From Chloroflexota bacterium (GTDB lineage: Bacteria; Chloroflexota; Anaerolineae; Anaerolineales; Villigracilaceae): 64,000 nucleotides of DNA. Each line of letters opens with the position of its first letter. The stretch's first letter is position 1. The DNA lies in NCBI GenBank assembly GCA_023459215.1, contig JAEWVF010000061.1, positions 25,937-89,936 of the forward strand, given 5' to 3'. Below the pieces are notes generated by a model. It did not search any database. It had not been told where the DNA came from and saw nothing but the letters and a program-made list of their open reading frames with translations. Shown here piece by piece: positions 25,297-33,672 of this stretch. The position numbers and the translations under genes were made by a program.

Positions 25297-25348
25297 TTGT
25301 TATACGAGTTAGTATTTACGCGAGAAATAATAAACGAGTTAGTATTTA
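25297..25348 (-). promoter_or_regulatory. PadR promoter with two direct-repeat operator sites
   Basis: ACGAGTTAGTATTTA occurs at 25304-25318 and again at 25334-25348, 30 bp apart (three helical turns). Each includes an ATAC/AAAC-N6-GTAT half-dyad. A minus-strand TATAAC at 25297-25302 could be the -10 of the PadR gene, so binding would block it. Operator function is inferred. Confidence 0.55.
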
Positions 25349-25390
25349 TTGTCAAGAGATGATCTGAATCGTTAAGTGAATGTTTTCTTG

Positions 25391-25396
25391 TATAAT
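25391..25396 (+). promoter_or_regulatory. TATAAT -10 box, 10 nt before GT39-type gene start
   Basis: TATAAT followed by 10 nt and the ATG at 25407 implies a transcript starting at or within a few bases of the start codon. GGTGG in the gap could act as a weak ribosome binding site. No clear -35 is seen. Confidence 0.5.
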
Positions 25397-25406
25397 TCTG
25401 GTGGTC

Positions 25407-26864
25407 ATGGCAAAATTCATCTTCCACATTCAAAGCTGGGAAAAACCAGCGCATATCATCATTCTGGTAATAGCTCTGGTATTGCGCATCGGGTTGGCGC
25501 TGGTCAACCGTGAGGCCAATGACCCGCATATGGAAGTTGTGCAGTGGATATTGAAGTACAACGAACTACCCATCCAGTCTTCTGGAGATTGTTGGGAATG
25601 TTTTCAACCCAAGCTTTTCTATGCGAGCGTTGTGGCATTGATTCGCACATTAAATTTAACAGATCCGGATAGCCAAATCATGATAGCCCAACTGCTAAAC
25701 GCCTTGGTTGGGCTATTGATGATTGGCTATGCATATTTTTTCATCCGCAGCCTACCCTTCGATAATCGCCCCGCAAAATTGCTGGCAATGGGAATAGTGG
25801 CCCTCAATCCTGGTTTGGTTAGTATCAATATTCAGGCAACAAACGATACATTTGCGATCACTTTTTCATTTATTGCCGTTTTCTACGCATATCGCTTAGT
25901 CACTATCCAAGATGAACATGTCGGTCCAGTCAAATCCTGGGCTGAATTAGGTTTGTCGAGCTTGTTTGCAGCGCTGGCAATCCTCGCCAAAACAAATGCC
26001 CTGGTAACCGTCTTCGCGATCATGATCACTTTTCTAATCAAAGCCAGCGCTCACCGCGCAGGCAAATTCTACCCAAGGGCGTTCCTGTTTCTGGTCATAA
26101 GCGCAACCTTGGTGATTCCCAACCCGCTCAGCCAGTATATTATCAACTACCAACAGTTTGGCACACCGGTCACGCTGACAATCAACGTTGAAAAACAACC
26201 CCTGCCCTACTTTTTTAAGCATACAGAAACCCATCGTCCCGGAATACTATCTATTCAAGATGGTTTTTTTACCTTTAAGTTATTGGAGCTGTTGCGAGAG
26301 CCACAAAACAACTCATCCAACAAAGAATTTCCCGCGCATCGCACCTCCTTTTGGAGTCTGCTATATGCCCGAACTCATTTCATTCAATTTAACCAATGGC
26401 CGCCCTCCTGGTTTACAACATCCGAAACCATCCGTAACCTGGGTAGGATTATCTATATTTTTGCATTATTCCCGAGCCTTGCGTTAGCAATCGGGATAGC
26501 CGCCGAAATCTTCGCTTTCTTGCGCACATTTTGGAATAAACCTCGCACCCTGGTGACGAGTTTTCCCCAAAACCTGGCTGCATTTCACGGCGCAGGACTG
26601 TTTTTTGCGCTCCTAGTCGGCTTTCTGGGATTCCAGGTTTTATACGCCATCCAATACCGCATTTATACTGTCATCAAGGCGATTTTCATTTTCCCGGCTT
26701 GGCCCAGCCTGCTCTTTTTCTACCTTTTAGGGATCCACGCCCTGCATAAAAAAGCGTCACAGATACTCTCATGGCTACAGCACCTGATCATGATCTCCAG
26801 CGGAGGATTATTGATCCTATATGTACTAGACAACCTGGCCCTATTTGTTCAACTTATGCGCTAA
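25407..26864 (+). CDS. GT39-type membrane glycosyltransferase-like protein
   Basis: A 485-residue polytopic protein starting MAKFIFHIQSWEKP, with about 10-12 hydrophobic segments. The first external loop has VNREANDPHMEVVQWI, an acidic motif placed as in protein-mannosyltransferase-like (PMT/ArnT) enzymes that move sugars from polyprenyl-phosphate donors. GDCWECFQPKLFY follows. The start at 25407 is preferred over ATG 25380 because of the TATAAT box between them. The gene is lower in G+C than its neighbours. Acceptor and sugar are unknown, and the family call is by topology and the loop motif only. Confidence 0.6.
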   Translation: MAKFIFHIQSWEKPAHIIILVIALVLRIGLALVNREANDPHMEVVQWILKYNELPIQSSGDCWECFQPKLFYASVVALIRTLNLTDPDSQIMIAQLLNALVGLLMIGYAYFFIRSLPFDNRPAKLLAMGIVALNPGLVSINIQATNDTFAITFSFIAVFYAYRLVTIQDEHVGPVKSWAELGLSSLFAALAILAKTNALVTVFAIMITFLIKASAHRAGKFYPRAFLFLVISATLVIPNPLSQYIINYQQFGTPVTLTINVEKQPLPYFFKHTETHRPGILSIQDGFFTFKLLELLREPQNNSSNKEFPAHRTSFWSLLYARTHFIQFNQWPPSWFTTSETIRNLGRIIYIFALFPSLALAIGIAAEIFAFLRTFWNKPRTLVTSFPQNLAAFHGAGLFFALLVGFLGFQVLYAIQYRIYTVIKAIFIFPAWPSLLFFYLLGIHALHKKASQILSWLQHLIMISSGGLLILYVLDNLALFVQLMR

Positions 26865-26951
26865 AGCTGTGGGTTAAAAAATATAAGTTTGCCCATTAAA
26901 GGTTTGAAAAATAATGTAAAATTCATCAATCTCAAAAGAGGAAAAATATCA

Positions 26952-27734
26952 ATGGAATTTCTTTTCACCCCTGAAAACGGCATCGCCCTGTTAACCCTGG
27001 CCGTGCTCGAAATCGTGCTCGGCATCGACAACATCGTTTTTATCTCCATCCTGGCCGATAAATTGCCGGAAAACCAGCGCGCAAAAGCCCGCCAACTCGG
27101 CCTGGGCGTCGCCCTGATTACCCGCATCCTGCTGCTGCTCTCGCTAAGCTGGATCATTAAGCTCGAAGAGCCGCTTTTCACCCTGCCCCTCTTCAATATC
27201 GGCATTTCGGGCCGCGACTTGATCCTGCTGGGCGGCGGTTTGTTCCTGATTGCCAAAGCCACCCATGAAATCCACGACAAACTCGAGGGAAAGCACGGCT
27301 CTGCCGGGGCCAAGGTAGCCACATCTTTTGCCGGCACCATTATCCAGATCGGCCTGCTCGATATTGTCTTCTCGCTCGACTCGGTCATCACCGCCGTGGG
27401 TATGGCCAACGAAATCCTGGTCATGATTGCCGCCGTGATTATCGCGGTCTTCATTATGTTGTTTGCGTCCGGCCCGATCAGCGACTTTGTCAGCCACCAT
27501 CCGACCGTCAAAATCCTGGCGCTCAGTTTCCTGCTGCTGATTGGCACCTCGCTGATTGCCGAAGGGCTGCACCAGCACATCGAAAAAGGCTACGTTTATT
27601 TCGCGATGGGTTTCTCGGTCTTCGTCGAAATGCTCAACCTGCGCATGCGCAAAGTCAGCGAACCCGTTCAACTGCACAGCGCCTACCAGGTCGCTGCGCC
27701 CGCCCACCATCATCCCAGCAAGAAAAAGAAATAA
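26952..27734 (+). CDS. TerC family integral membrane protein
   Basis: A 260-residue protein with about seven or eight membrane segments and the acidic membrane motifs of TerC: LAVLEIVLGIDNIVFISILA near the N-terminus and LLDIVFSLDSVITAVGMANE in the middle. A His-rich tail (PAHHHPSKKKK) follows. GAGG lies upstream of ATG 26952; an earlier in-frame ATG at 26889 is less likely. TerC proteins are linked to tellurite resistance and to metal (Mn) handling during protein secretion. It is followed by a strong terminator. Confidence 0.88.
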   Translation: MEFLFTPENGIALLTLAVLEIVLGIDNIVFISILADKLPENQRAKARQLGLGVALITRILLLLSLSWIIKLEEPLFTLPLFNIGISGRDLILLGGGLFLIAKATHEIHDKLEGKHGSAGAKVATSFAGTIIQIGLLDIVFSLDSVITAVGMANEILVMIAAVIIAVFIMLFASGPISDFVSHHPTVKILALSFLLLIGTSLIAEGLHQHIEKGYVYFAMGFSVFVEMLNLRMRKVSEPVQLHSAYQVAAPAHHHPSKKKK

Positions 27735-27739
27735 AACCG

Positions 27740-27775
27740 AAAAGGCCCGGAGAAAACCCACCGGGCCTTTTTCTT
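27740..27775 (+). terminator. Intrinsic terminator after terC
   Basis: AAAAGGCCCGG (27740-27750) and CCGGGCCTTTT (27761-27771) form an 11-bp stem followed by T-rich TTCTTC. It ends one or two bases before the start codon of the radical SAM gene. Confidence 0.88.
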
Positions 27776-27776
27776 C

Positions 27777-28820
27777 ATGTTCTCTTACCTGCTCAATCTC
27801 ACCCGCATCGCCACCGGCCAGCGCAACCTGCATGCGCGCATGGCCATCTATTATGTCACCACCCAGTGCAATCTCAACTGCGCCTACTGCGAAGATTTCG
27901 GCGCGCGGCGCAACCCCAACCTGGCTGCGCACAATTCCATCGAAAAGGCCAGGCATATCTTGCGCGTGATTCGCACGGGGATGGACTCGCTCTGGCTGAC
28001 CGGCGGCGAGCCGCTGCTCGCGCCGCACCTGGACGATTTATTGGCATTCGCCAGACACGAGCTGGGATTCCGCTCGCTGACCGTTATCAGCAACGGGACC
28101 TTGCTGCCGTCCCGGCCTGAAATCCTGCCGCTGCTCGACCGGTTGGTCATCAGCCTGGATTCGCTCGACCCGGCAGCCTGGGCCTCGCTAAACATGCCCA
28201 ATTCCTACGCTGAATCGATCCTGGCCATCGTCCGCGAAACAGCCAAGTTGCAGGAAAAGCACAAATTCAAGCTCATCCTGAACGCCGTGCTCAGCCCTGA
28301 GAACCTTGCCGACCCGGCCGGGTTGGACAAACTGATCGAATTCTGCACCCAACATAAAATCCGGGTGTCTTTCTCGCCCCAATCGGTCAACAACTGGCCG
28401 CGCTACGAGTTAATCACCTCCCCCGCCTATCGCGCCTTTATCAACAAACTGATCCAACTCAAACAGCGCCGCGCGGCCCCCATCATGGGCAGCCTGGCCT
28501 ACCTGAAAACGCTGCAAAATCTCGAACCGTATGACTGCTACCCGACTCTGATCCCGCGCATCCTGCCCGGCGGCGAGTTGGAATATCCCTGCCGGCCCAT
28601 TGCCAAGGATAGCGGAGAACAAGGTGGGCGCGAAATCAACCTGCTCGATTTTTCCTCCTGGCAGGAAGCCTGGAACGCCGCCCGCCAACGCTACGGCGAT
28701 GCGCCGGTGGCCTGCAATTCATGTTTTCAACAGTGTTACGCCGAACCATCCATCATGCAAGCAAAACCCCTGGCAACCCTGGGCGAAGACGGCGACCTGG
28801 CCACATTCGCGCCCGGATAA
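27777..28820 (+). CDS. Radical SAM protein with C-terminal Cys cluster
   Basis: A 347-residue radical SAM enzyme. CNLNCAYC in TTQCNLNCAYCEDFGA gives the CxxxCxxC that binds the 4Fe-4S cluster. LTGGEPLL is the SAM-binding GGE motif, and VISNGTLL and LVISLDSLD fit the following strands. The C-terminal region has EYPCRP and CNSCFQQCY, possibly a second cluster or zinc site. The substrate is not recognisable. No ribosome binding site precedes the ATG, because the terC terminator occupies that space. A downstream ATG (MAIYYVTTQ) is possible but would sit very close to the cluster motif. Confidence 0.8.
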   Translation: MFSYLLNLTRIATGQRNLHARMAIYYVTTQCNLNCAYCEDFGARRNPNLAAHNSIEKARHILRVIRTGMDSLWLTGGEPLLAPHLDDLLAFARHELGFRSLTVISNGTLLPSRPEILPLLDRLVISLDSLDPAAWASLNMPNSYAESILAIVRETAKLQEKHKFKLILNAVLSPENLADPAGLDKLIEFCTQHKIRVSFSPQSVNNWPRYELITSPAYRAFINKLIQLKQRRAAPIMGSLAYLKTLQNLEPYDCYPTLIPRILPGGELEYPCRPIAKDSGEQGGREINLLDFSSWQEAWNAARQRYGDAPVACNSCFQQCYAEPSIMQAKPLATLGEDGDLATFAPG

Positions 28821-28844
28821 ACTCCCCCGGCCAGACAGGCAGGC

Positions 28845-29363
28845 TCAATCCTGCCTGCTTAACAATATGCGCGCCATGCCGGCCAGGCCCAACGCGCCAA
28901 AAATCGAGAGTGTGACCATCCAGACAAACGAAAGGGGTGTTTTCCAGGCATAGCCAAAAACGGCCAACCCGGCCCCAAGCAAGATGAGCAGGCCCAGGCG
29001 AAGATAATAACGACGCAGGCGGGAAAGATAGCTTTCATCCAGTTCACCGGATATTTTCAAACGCGCTTCCAATTCAGCCAGGTCGTAACCGGCCAGGGCC
29101 AGCAAAACGGACGGCAGTAACAGGGCAAAATCCATGCCCGCGCCCAAAAGCTGGTATCGGTAAAAAACGCCCGCAACTGCAAAAGCGCAAACCAGGCCAA
29201 AGCCCAAAGTGGCGGCCCAGGAAGCCCGGCGCAGGAAGAAAAAGACCCACAGCGCGAGAAGCAGCGCCAGCGCCGCGTTCCACACAAACAGGCCGCTCAG
29301 CGCCAGGCCCAACGCCAGCAAAAGGGCCGCCAGCAACGTCAGGATGAATGCAACCGCGCGCAT
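28845..29363 (-). CDS. Membrane protein of MoxR/DUF58 cluster
   Basis: A 172-residue protein, ATG at 29363 overlapping the DUF58 stop by one base (TGATG). It has four or five hydrophobic segments: MRAVAFILTLLAALLLALGL, FVWNAALALLLALWVFFFL, and two more after a charged middle stretch (LAELEARLKISGELDESYLSRLRRYY). It is the last cistron of a five-gene operon. Family not recognised; probably a partner of the DUF58/DUF4129 proteins. Confidence 0.65.
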   Translation of the reverse strand: MRAVAFILTLLAALLLALGLALSGLFVWNAALALLLALWVFFFLRRASWAATLGFGLVCAFAVAGVFYRYQLLGAGMDFALLLPSVLLALAGYDLAELEARLKISGELDESYLSRLRRYYLRLGLLILLGAGLAVFGYAWKTPLSFVWMVTLSIFGALGLAGMARILLSRQD

Positions 29364-30631
29364 CAACGCCTGCCTCCGCTGAAAACCTGGCGGCGTTCCA
29401 GTTCGCGGCGGGCAACCTGCTCGAAGGGCAGGGAAACATCCCAATCGACCACATGCACGCCGATCCTGCGTAGGCGATCCAGGAACAATTGCCGACGCAG
29501 GCGGACAACTCGCAAAGCCAGGGCCAAATTCTCAGAAACAGTCTCCGCCTGGGCTTCGAATGCAATCGGATCCGGGCTGACCACCAGGACAGCATAGCCT
29601 TTCGCGCGCAGGTCGGCCAGGGCGTTGAAATCGTCGCTCAAAAGCGGGCTGATAAATACTAGCTGGGAACGGAACGGGAAACGCCGATGGGGAATTTGTA
29701 GTTCGCTCAAAGCCTGCGAATCGCCAGGCTCAAGCGCCGAAAGGTTGTGCAGGATTTTCTCACCCTGGACTTTGCCATAGCCAGGCATGGTCCAGGCGAT
29801 TCGCTTGCCATAGAACAGCATCCCAACCCGGTTCCCAGCGGAAAGAAAAGCATTCGAAAGCGCCGCCGCCGCCATGATCGAGTACTCGAAAATCGAACGG
29901 TCGCCAATCTCGTTGGTATTGCGGCGACCATCCAGGATAATGCCCACATCGACAACGCGTTCCTGTTCGTACTGGTTCGAGTACAGCCCGTCGTGGCGGG
30001 CCGAGAGCCGCCAGTTGATTCCGCGCGACGAATCGCCGGGCTGGTAATCGCGCACATCGAAAAACTCCAATCCGGGGCCACCCTGCCTGGCCGGAATCGA
30101 ACCGGAAAAAATGCGGGTTCGGCGTGGGCGGATGGAAACATGGCGCAAACGCAATACCGGCGGCACAACAAACAATTGACCGTCGGTCGAACAAAGCCGC
30201 GCAACCGAAACCAGGCCAAATTGGTCGCGGGCGGTCACGCTCACCTGGTGCAGCATGTAATAGCCGCGTTTGCCGGTCAGGCTGTATGTCCAGGTCTTGG
30301 TTTCTCCGCGGGCAATGCTCATCAGGCGGCGAGATGAACCGCTCTCAACGGTCAACCCCGCGGGCAGGATATCCTCGACCAAAACATCATCCAGATCGGG
30401 GCCAGTATTGGTCACAATCAGGGTCACCTGGATGCTTTCGCCGAGGGCAACGCGCCAGGCGCTCATCTTGCGCACTACTTCCACCTGTACATCATCGGGA
30501 GCGCTCCACAACCCGCTCAATAGATAAAGCGCCAGCGGCAAGGCAAGCACAAACAGACCCGTCTCCTGGGTCGCCAGGCCGACCAGGACAAAGGCAAATG
30601 CCAGCAAAGAAACAAAGAAAACGCGATTCAT
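29363..30631 (-). CDS. DUF58 domain protein
   Basis: A 422-residue protein. Two membrane segments lie at the N-terminus, then a beta-rich region (VALGESIQVTLIVTNTGPD), then the DUF58 core GPGLEFFDVRDYQPGDSSRGINWRLSARHDG, and a VWA-like C-terminal half (VGIILDGRRN). DUF58 proteins are encoded with MoxR ATPases and act in membrane-associated assembly or maturation of partner proteins. It starts 6 bases after the MoxR stop. No intact MIDAS is seen in the C-terminal half. Confidence 0.88.
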   Translation of the reverse strand: MNRVFFVSLLAFAFVLVGLATQETGLFVLALPLALYLLSGLWSAPDDVQVEVVRKMSAWRVALGESIQVTLIVTNTGPDLDDVLVEDILPAGLTVESGSSRRLMSIARGETKTWTYSLTGKRGYYMLHQVSVTARDQFGLVSVARLCSTDGQLFVVPPVLRLRHVSIRPRRTRIFSGSIPARQGGPGLEFFDVRDYQPGDSSRGINWRLSARHDGLYSNQYEQERVVDVGIILDGRRNTNEIGDRSIFEYSIMAAAALSNAFLSAGNRVGMLFYGKRIAWTMPGYGKVQGEKILHNLSALEPGDSQALSELQIPHRRFPFRSQLVFISPLLSDDFNALADLRAKGYAVLVVSPDPIAFEAQAETVSENLALALRVVRLRRQLFLDRLRRIGVHVVDWDVSLPFEQVARRELERRQVFSGGRR

Positions 30632-30637
30632 GCCCGC

Positions 30638-31594
30638 CTATTTCAAGACCGGCACACGGACACGCGTCAGGACTTCATCCACCACCCGTTCGGCCACCTG
30701 GCTGGTCAGCCAGAATTCGGGTTGCAGAACGATGCGGTGCGACAGAACCGGGCGGGCAAAACGTTTGATATCGTCCGGCAGGACAAAATCGCGGCCCTGC
30801 AAGGCAGCATAAGCGCGCGCCATGCGCAGGAAAGCCAGCGAACCACGCGGGCTGGCCCCGACGGCCACCCGGCGGTCGCCACGGGTCGCCTGGACAACCT
30901 GGGCAATATAACCGAGCAGGTCGGGGTCGATATGGATTGTTTCGACCGCCTGGCACATCGCCAGAAGCGTCTGCGGATCGGTGATTCTGTTCAGGCTGAC
31001 TTCATCCTGCCGGCGTTCATGACGGCGCAGCAGGATTTCGCGCTCCTCGTTCAGGTCGGGATAGCCGAGCGAGAGCTTGATCATAAAACGATCCAATTGG
31101 GCCTCGGGCAGCGGAAAAGTGCCTTCGTACTCAATCGGATTTTGGGTCGCCAGGACGAGGAACGGGCGCGGCAGGGTCATACTTTCGCCCTCTAGGGTCA
31201 CCTGGCCTTCCTGCATGGCCTCCAGCAGCGCGGACTGGGTCTTGGGCGAGGCGCGATTGATTTCATCAGCCAGGATGATGTTCGCGAAAATGGGGCCAGG
31301 CCGAAGTTCGAAACGATTCTCGCTGCGATTGAAGATATAGCCGCCGGTAATATCCCCCGGCAGCAGGTCCGGCGTAAACTGGATGCGTTTAAAATCCAGC
31401 CCCAGGGCGGTCGCGAAGGAACGCGCCAGCAGCGTCTTGCCCAGGCCCGGATAATCTTCCAGCAAAACATGGCCGCCCGCCAGGACGGCCGACATGATCA
31501 TCTCCAGCGCCGGGCGCTTGCCGACAACAGCGCGCTCGACTTCAGCGATGACCTGGGCGGAAAGGGCAGCAGTTTGGGCAACATCAAGACTCAT
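30638..31594 (-). CDS. MoxR family AAA+ ATPase
   Basis: A 318-residue ATPase. It has Walker A in LEDYPGLGKTLLARSFA, Walker B in IILADEINRASPKTQSALLEAM, sensor 1 VLATQNPIEYEGTFPLPEAQ and arginine-bearing LDRFMIKL. The MoxR C-terminal region follows (VGASPRGSLAFLRMARAYA). The ATG at 31594 (GGAG 7 nt upstream) overlaps the preceding gene by 11 bases. Chaperone-like role for the DUF58/DUF4129 proteins is known for the family; the client here is unknown. Confidence 0.92.
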   Translation of the reverse strand: MSLDVAQTAALSAQVIAEVERAVVGKRPALEMIMSAVLAGGHVLLEDYPGLGKTLLARSFATALGLDFKRIQFTPDLLPGDITGGYIFNRSENRFELRPGPIFANIILADEINRASPKTQSALLEAMQEGQVTLEGESMTLPRPFLVLATQNPIEYEGTFPLPEAQLDRFMIKLSLGYPDLNEEREILLRRHERRQDEVSLNRITDPQTLLAMCQAVETIHIDPDLLGYIAQVVQATRGDRRVAVGASPRGSLAFLRMARAYAALQGRDFVLPDDIKRFARPVLSHRIVLQPEFWLTSQVAERVVDEVLTRVRVPVLK

Positions 31595-32168
31595 TGGATA
31601 TCTCCATATAGGCTTCAAGGTAGGCGATCACAGCTTTGATCTCTGGATCAGTTTCAAGCCCGGCAAGTTTGGCGCGCTGGGCAAAATTTACAGGGTTGGA
31701 GTGCATGGCCGCTGCGAGGTATTTCTGGATGTTTTCGGGCGGATTCCAGTCCGGCCCGTTGAGCGGGTCGCCGCGCTCGATCTGAACACCCCGCGTGCGC
31801 AGGATGTCCAAGGCCAACCCGGCCAATTGGTGGGCAACCAACCAGCGCTGGTATGGGCCGCTCTTGACCCGGCCCAGCCAAAAAGCCAGTTCGCGGCCAG
31901 GCGGCAGCGAGGGCTGGCGGCTGACCCACGAGTGCGGGAGGGAAACCTGGGTCATGGTCAGGTTCCAGGCGGCGATGGCGGTCATCAGGACCAGCACCAG
32001 GCTCCACAACCAGTCCTGCGGGATAATGCCGATGTAATTGCGGAATAGCCAGGAAAACTCAAGCACCGGCAGGATCAGTTCCTGGCGAACATAGCCCGAA
32101 ATTGCCCAGGCCAGCCCGGAGGCCGCCAGCAGGACAAGCGCCAGCCAAAAAACACGCCTGGGTTTCAT
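31584..32168 (-). CDS. Membrane protein between DUF4129 and MoxR genes
   Basis: A 194-residue protein with two N-terminal membrane segments (VFWLALVLLAASGLAWAISG and WLWSLVLVLMTAIAAWNL) and a soluble C-terminal part of about 120 residues (YQRWLVAHQLAGLALDILRT). The start overlaps the DUF4129 gene stop as ATGA, so translation is coupled. I do not recognise the domain; its place in the cluster suggests a structural role with the MoxR system. Confidence 0.65.
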   Translation of the reverse strand: MKPRRVFWLALVLLAASGLAWAISGYVRQELILPVLEFSWLFRNYIGIIPQDWLWSLVLVLMTAIAAWNLTMTQVSLPHSWVSRQPSLPPGRELAFWLGRVKSGPYQRWLVAHQLAGLALDILRTRGVQIERGDPLNGPDWNPPENIQKYLAAAMHSNPVNFAQRAKLAGLETDPEIKAVIAYLEAYMEISNES

Positions 32169-33043
32169 GAATCCCCCCGACAGGCAGCCACAATATCGGC
32201 CAGACAGGTCATGGCCTCCTCGATTTCGCCGCGGCTGGCCGTTTTGCCGCCATAGCGGACGCGCTCGAACAGGGCAGTCAGCCGCTCGACCGGGCCAACC
32301 GGCAGGCGCGCCCGAACCATGAAAGCGACAAACTCAGCCGGGGTCAGGCTTTCATCCAGGATCATTTTTTTATTGTCTGTGACCGCCTGGAGCATGCCGC
32401 CATAACAGTTGAGAATGGCATCGCCCCAATCCTTGCCAGCTTTGATCTCGTCCAGCGCCTGCCCGGCGATTTCGGCCAGGATAACGCGTTGGTCCGCGCC
32501 GTCCAGGCGATCCCGCAGGAAAAGCACCCAAACCAACAGGAAAACCAGCAAAACTATGCCCAGGGACAGGAAAAACGAGAACCAGGGCGAAATGGGAGGC
32601 TTGTTGAAATCCTGGTTGGCAACATACACCCCAGGCTCAACAAGAACATCTTCTTCGAGCAGCACAGGGGTTGCGACAACTTCAACGATGGGGGTTGGCA
32701 GGCTGGCAGGCAGTTCCTGGTGAGCCGTCATGGCCGCGGCCATCATAATCAGCAGCGCAACCAGGAGCACAAAGAAACCCAGCAAAACAGCCTTGATCTG
32801 GCGGCGCGTCCAGGGCAGCAGAAGCATGATTCCGATGATGAAGAAAGCCAGCGCCCCAACCATCATAAAAATAAAGGTTACCGATGGCAGGTATGGGCCG
32901 AAATCCCCCTCCGCCGCGGTAGAAAACGGCGTTCCGGGCAGGAAAGTCAGGCCATCCAATCCGTTTGCCAGCAGCAGCAGAGAACCGATGGTCAGCGCGC
33001 CAAGCACAACGGCCAGGTTTTTTGATTTCAGAAATCGATTCAT
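32165..33043 (-). CDS. DUF4129 domain membrane protein
   Basis: A 292-residue protein from ATG 33043. It has membrane segments at about 10-30, 50-75, 85-110 and 160-185. The C-terminal cytoplasmic domain (LTPAEFVAFMVRARLPVGPV, LTALFERVRYGGK, EEAMTCLADIVAAC) is typical of DUF4129, usually found as the tail of transglutaminase proteins in MoxR clusters. No transglutaminase domain is present here. A TATAAT box 9 nt before the ATG suggests a leaderless operon transcript. Confidence 0.75.
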   Translation of the reverse strand: MNRFLKSKNLAVVLGALTIGSLLLLANGLDGLTFLPGTPFSTAAEGDFGPYLPSVTFIFMMVGALAFFIIGIMLLLPWTRRQIKAVLLGFFVLLVALLIMMAAAMTAHQELPASLPTPIVEVVATPVLLEEDVLVEPGVYVANQDFNKPPISPWFSFFLSLGIVLLVFLLVWVLFLRDRLDGADQRVILAEIAGQALDEIKAGKDWGDAILNCYGGMLQAVTDNKKMILDESLTPAEFVAFMVRARLPVGPVERLTALFERVRYGGKTASRGEIEEAMTCLADIVAACRGDS

Positions 33044-33052
33044 CGCGGGAAA

Positions 33053-33058
33053 ATTATA
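33053..33058 (-). promoter_or_regulatory. TATAAT box of the MoxR cluster, leaderless start
   Basis: On the minus strand TATAAT is followed by 9 nt (TTTCCCGCG) and the ATG at 33043. No Shine-Dalgarno sequence fits between them. Confidence 0.65.
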
Positions 33059-33112
33059 CCCGCAGCGGTTACAATCGGTCAAAAGCCAATTGACCCAACC
33101 AAGGAGGTAAAA

Positions 33113-33607
33113 ATGAGCAGCCCCAAAGTTTCACGTCCCGTGTTCCCACCCGGTTATGTTGAAAACCCCAGCAAAACGGTCGCCTGGGAGGCCGTTGAAC
33201 AGCGCCTGGCTGAAGCCAAGAACTACTGGCTGTGCTCGGTTTACCCGGACGGACGCCCGCATGTGATCCCGCGCTGGGCGGTTTATGTGCAGGGCAAAAT
33301 CTACTATGACGGTTCGCCGGAAACCCGCCACGCTCGCAACATCGCCGCCAACCCACATGCGGCCCTGCACCTCGAAAGCGGCGACCAGGCCCTGATCGTG
33401 GAGGGCAACGCCGCGGCAGCGGGCAAACCCTCCGCGGAGCTGGCCGCCAAAATCGCCGCCGCCTACTGCGCCAAGTACACCCAGTTCGGCTACTGTCCGC
33501 AGCCGGAGCAATGGGACGAAGGCGGGCTGTTCGTTTTTACACCCAAGAAAGTGCTGACCTGGACCAATTTCATGGATGACCCGACCCGCTTCACGCTGAG
33601 CGAGTAG
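33113..33607 (+). CDS. Pyridoxamine 5'-phosphate oxidase-like protein
   Basis: A 164-residue PPOX-type split-barrel protein: NYWLCSVYPDGRPHVIPRWA, GKIYYDGSPETRHARNIAAN and a GGLFVFTPKKVLTW ending. Such proteins bind FMN or F420 and reduce small molecules, or bind haem. A near-perfect AAGGAGG lies 4 nt before the ATG. It is divergent from the MoxR cluster and followed by the second cyclase gene. The cofactor cannot be settled from sequence. Confidence 0.75.
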   Translation: MSSPKVSRPVFPPGYVENPSKTVAWEAVEQRLAEAKNYWLCSVYPDGRPHVIPRWAVYVQGKIYYDGSPETRHARNIAANPHAALHLESGDQALIVEGNAAAAGKPSAELAAKIAAAYCAKYTQFGYCPQPEQWDEGGLFVFTPKKVLTWTNFMDDPTRFTLSE

Positions 33608-33659
33608 GTTGATATCCAATTTCTGGCAATTTTGATAGTTCACAGGCAGGAACATTCGC

Positions 33660-33665
33660 TATAAT
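33660..33665 (+). promoter_or_regulatory. TATAAT box of second cyclase gene, leaderless start
   Basis: TATAAT, then AGCCGCG (7 nt), then ATG at 33673; the transcript would start at about the first base of the codon. No ribosome binding site is present. Confidence 0.65.
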
Positions 33666-33672
33666 AGCCGCG

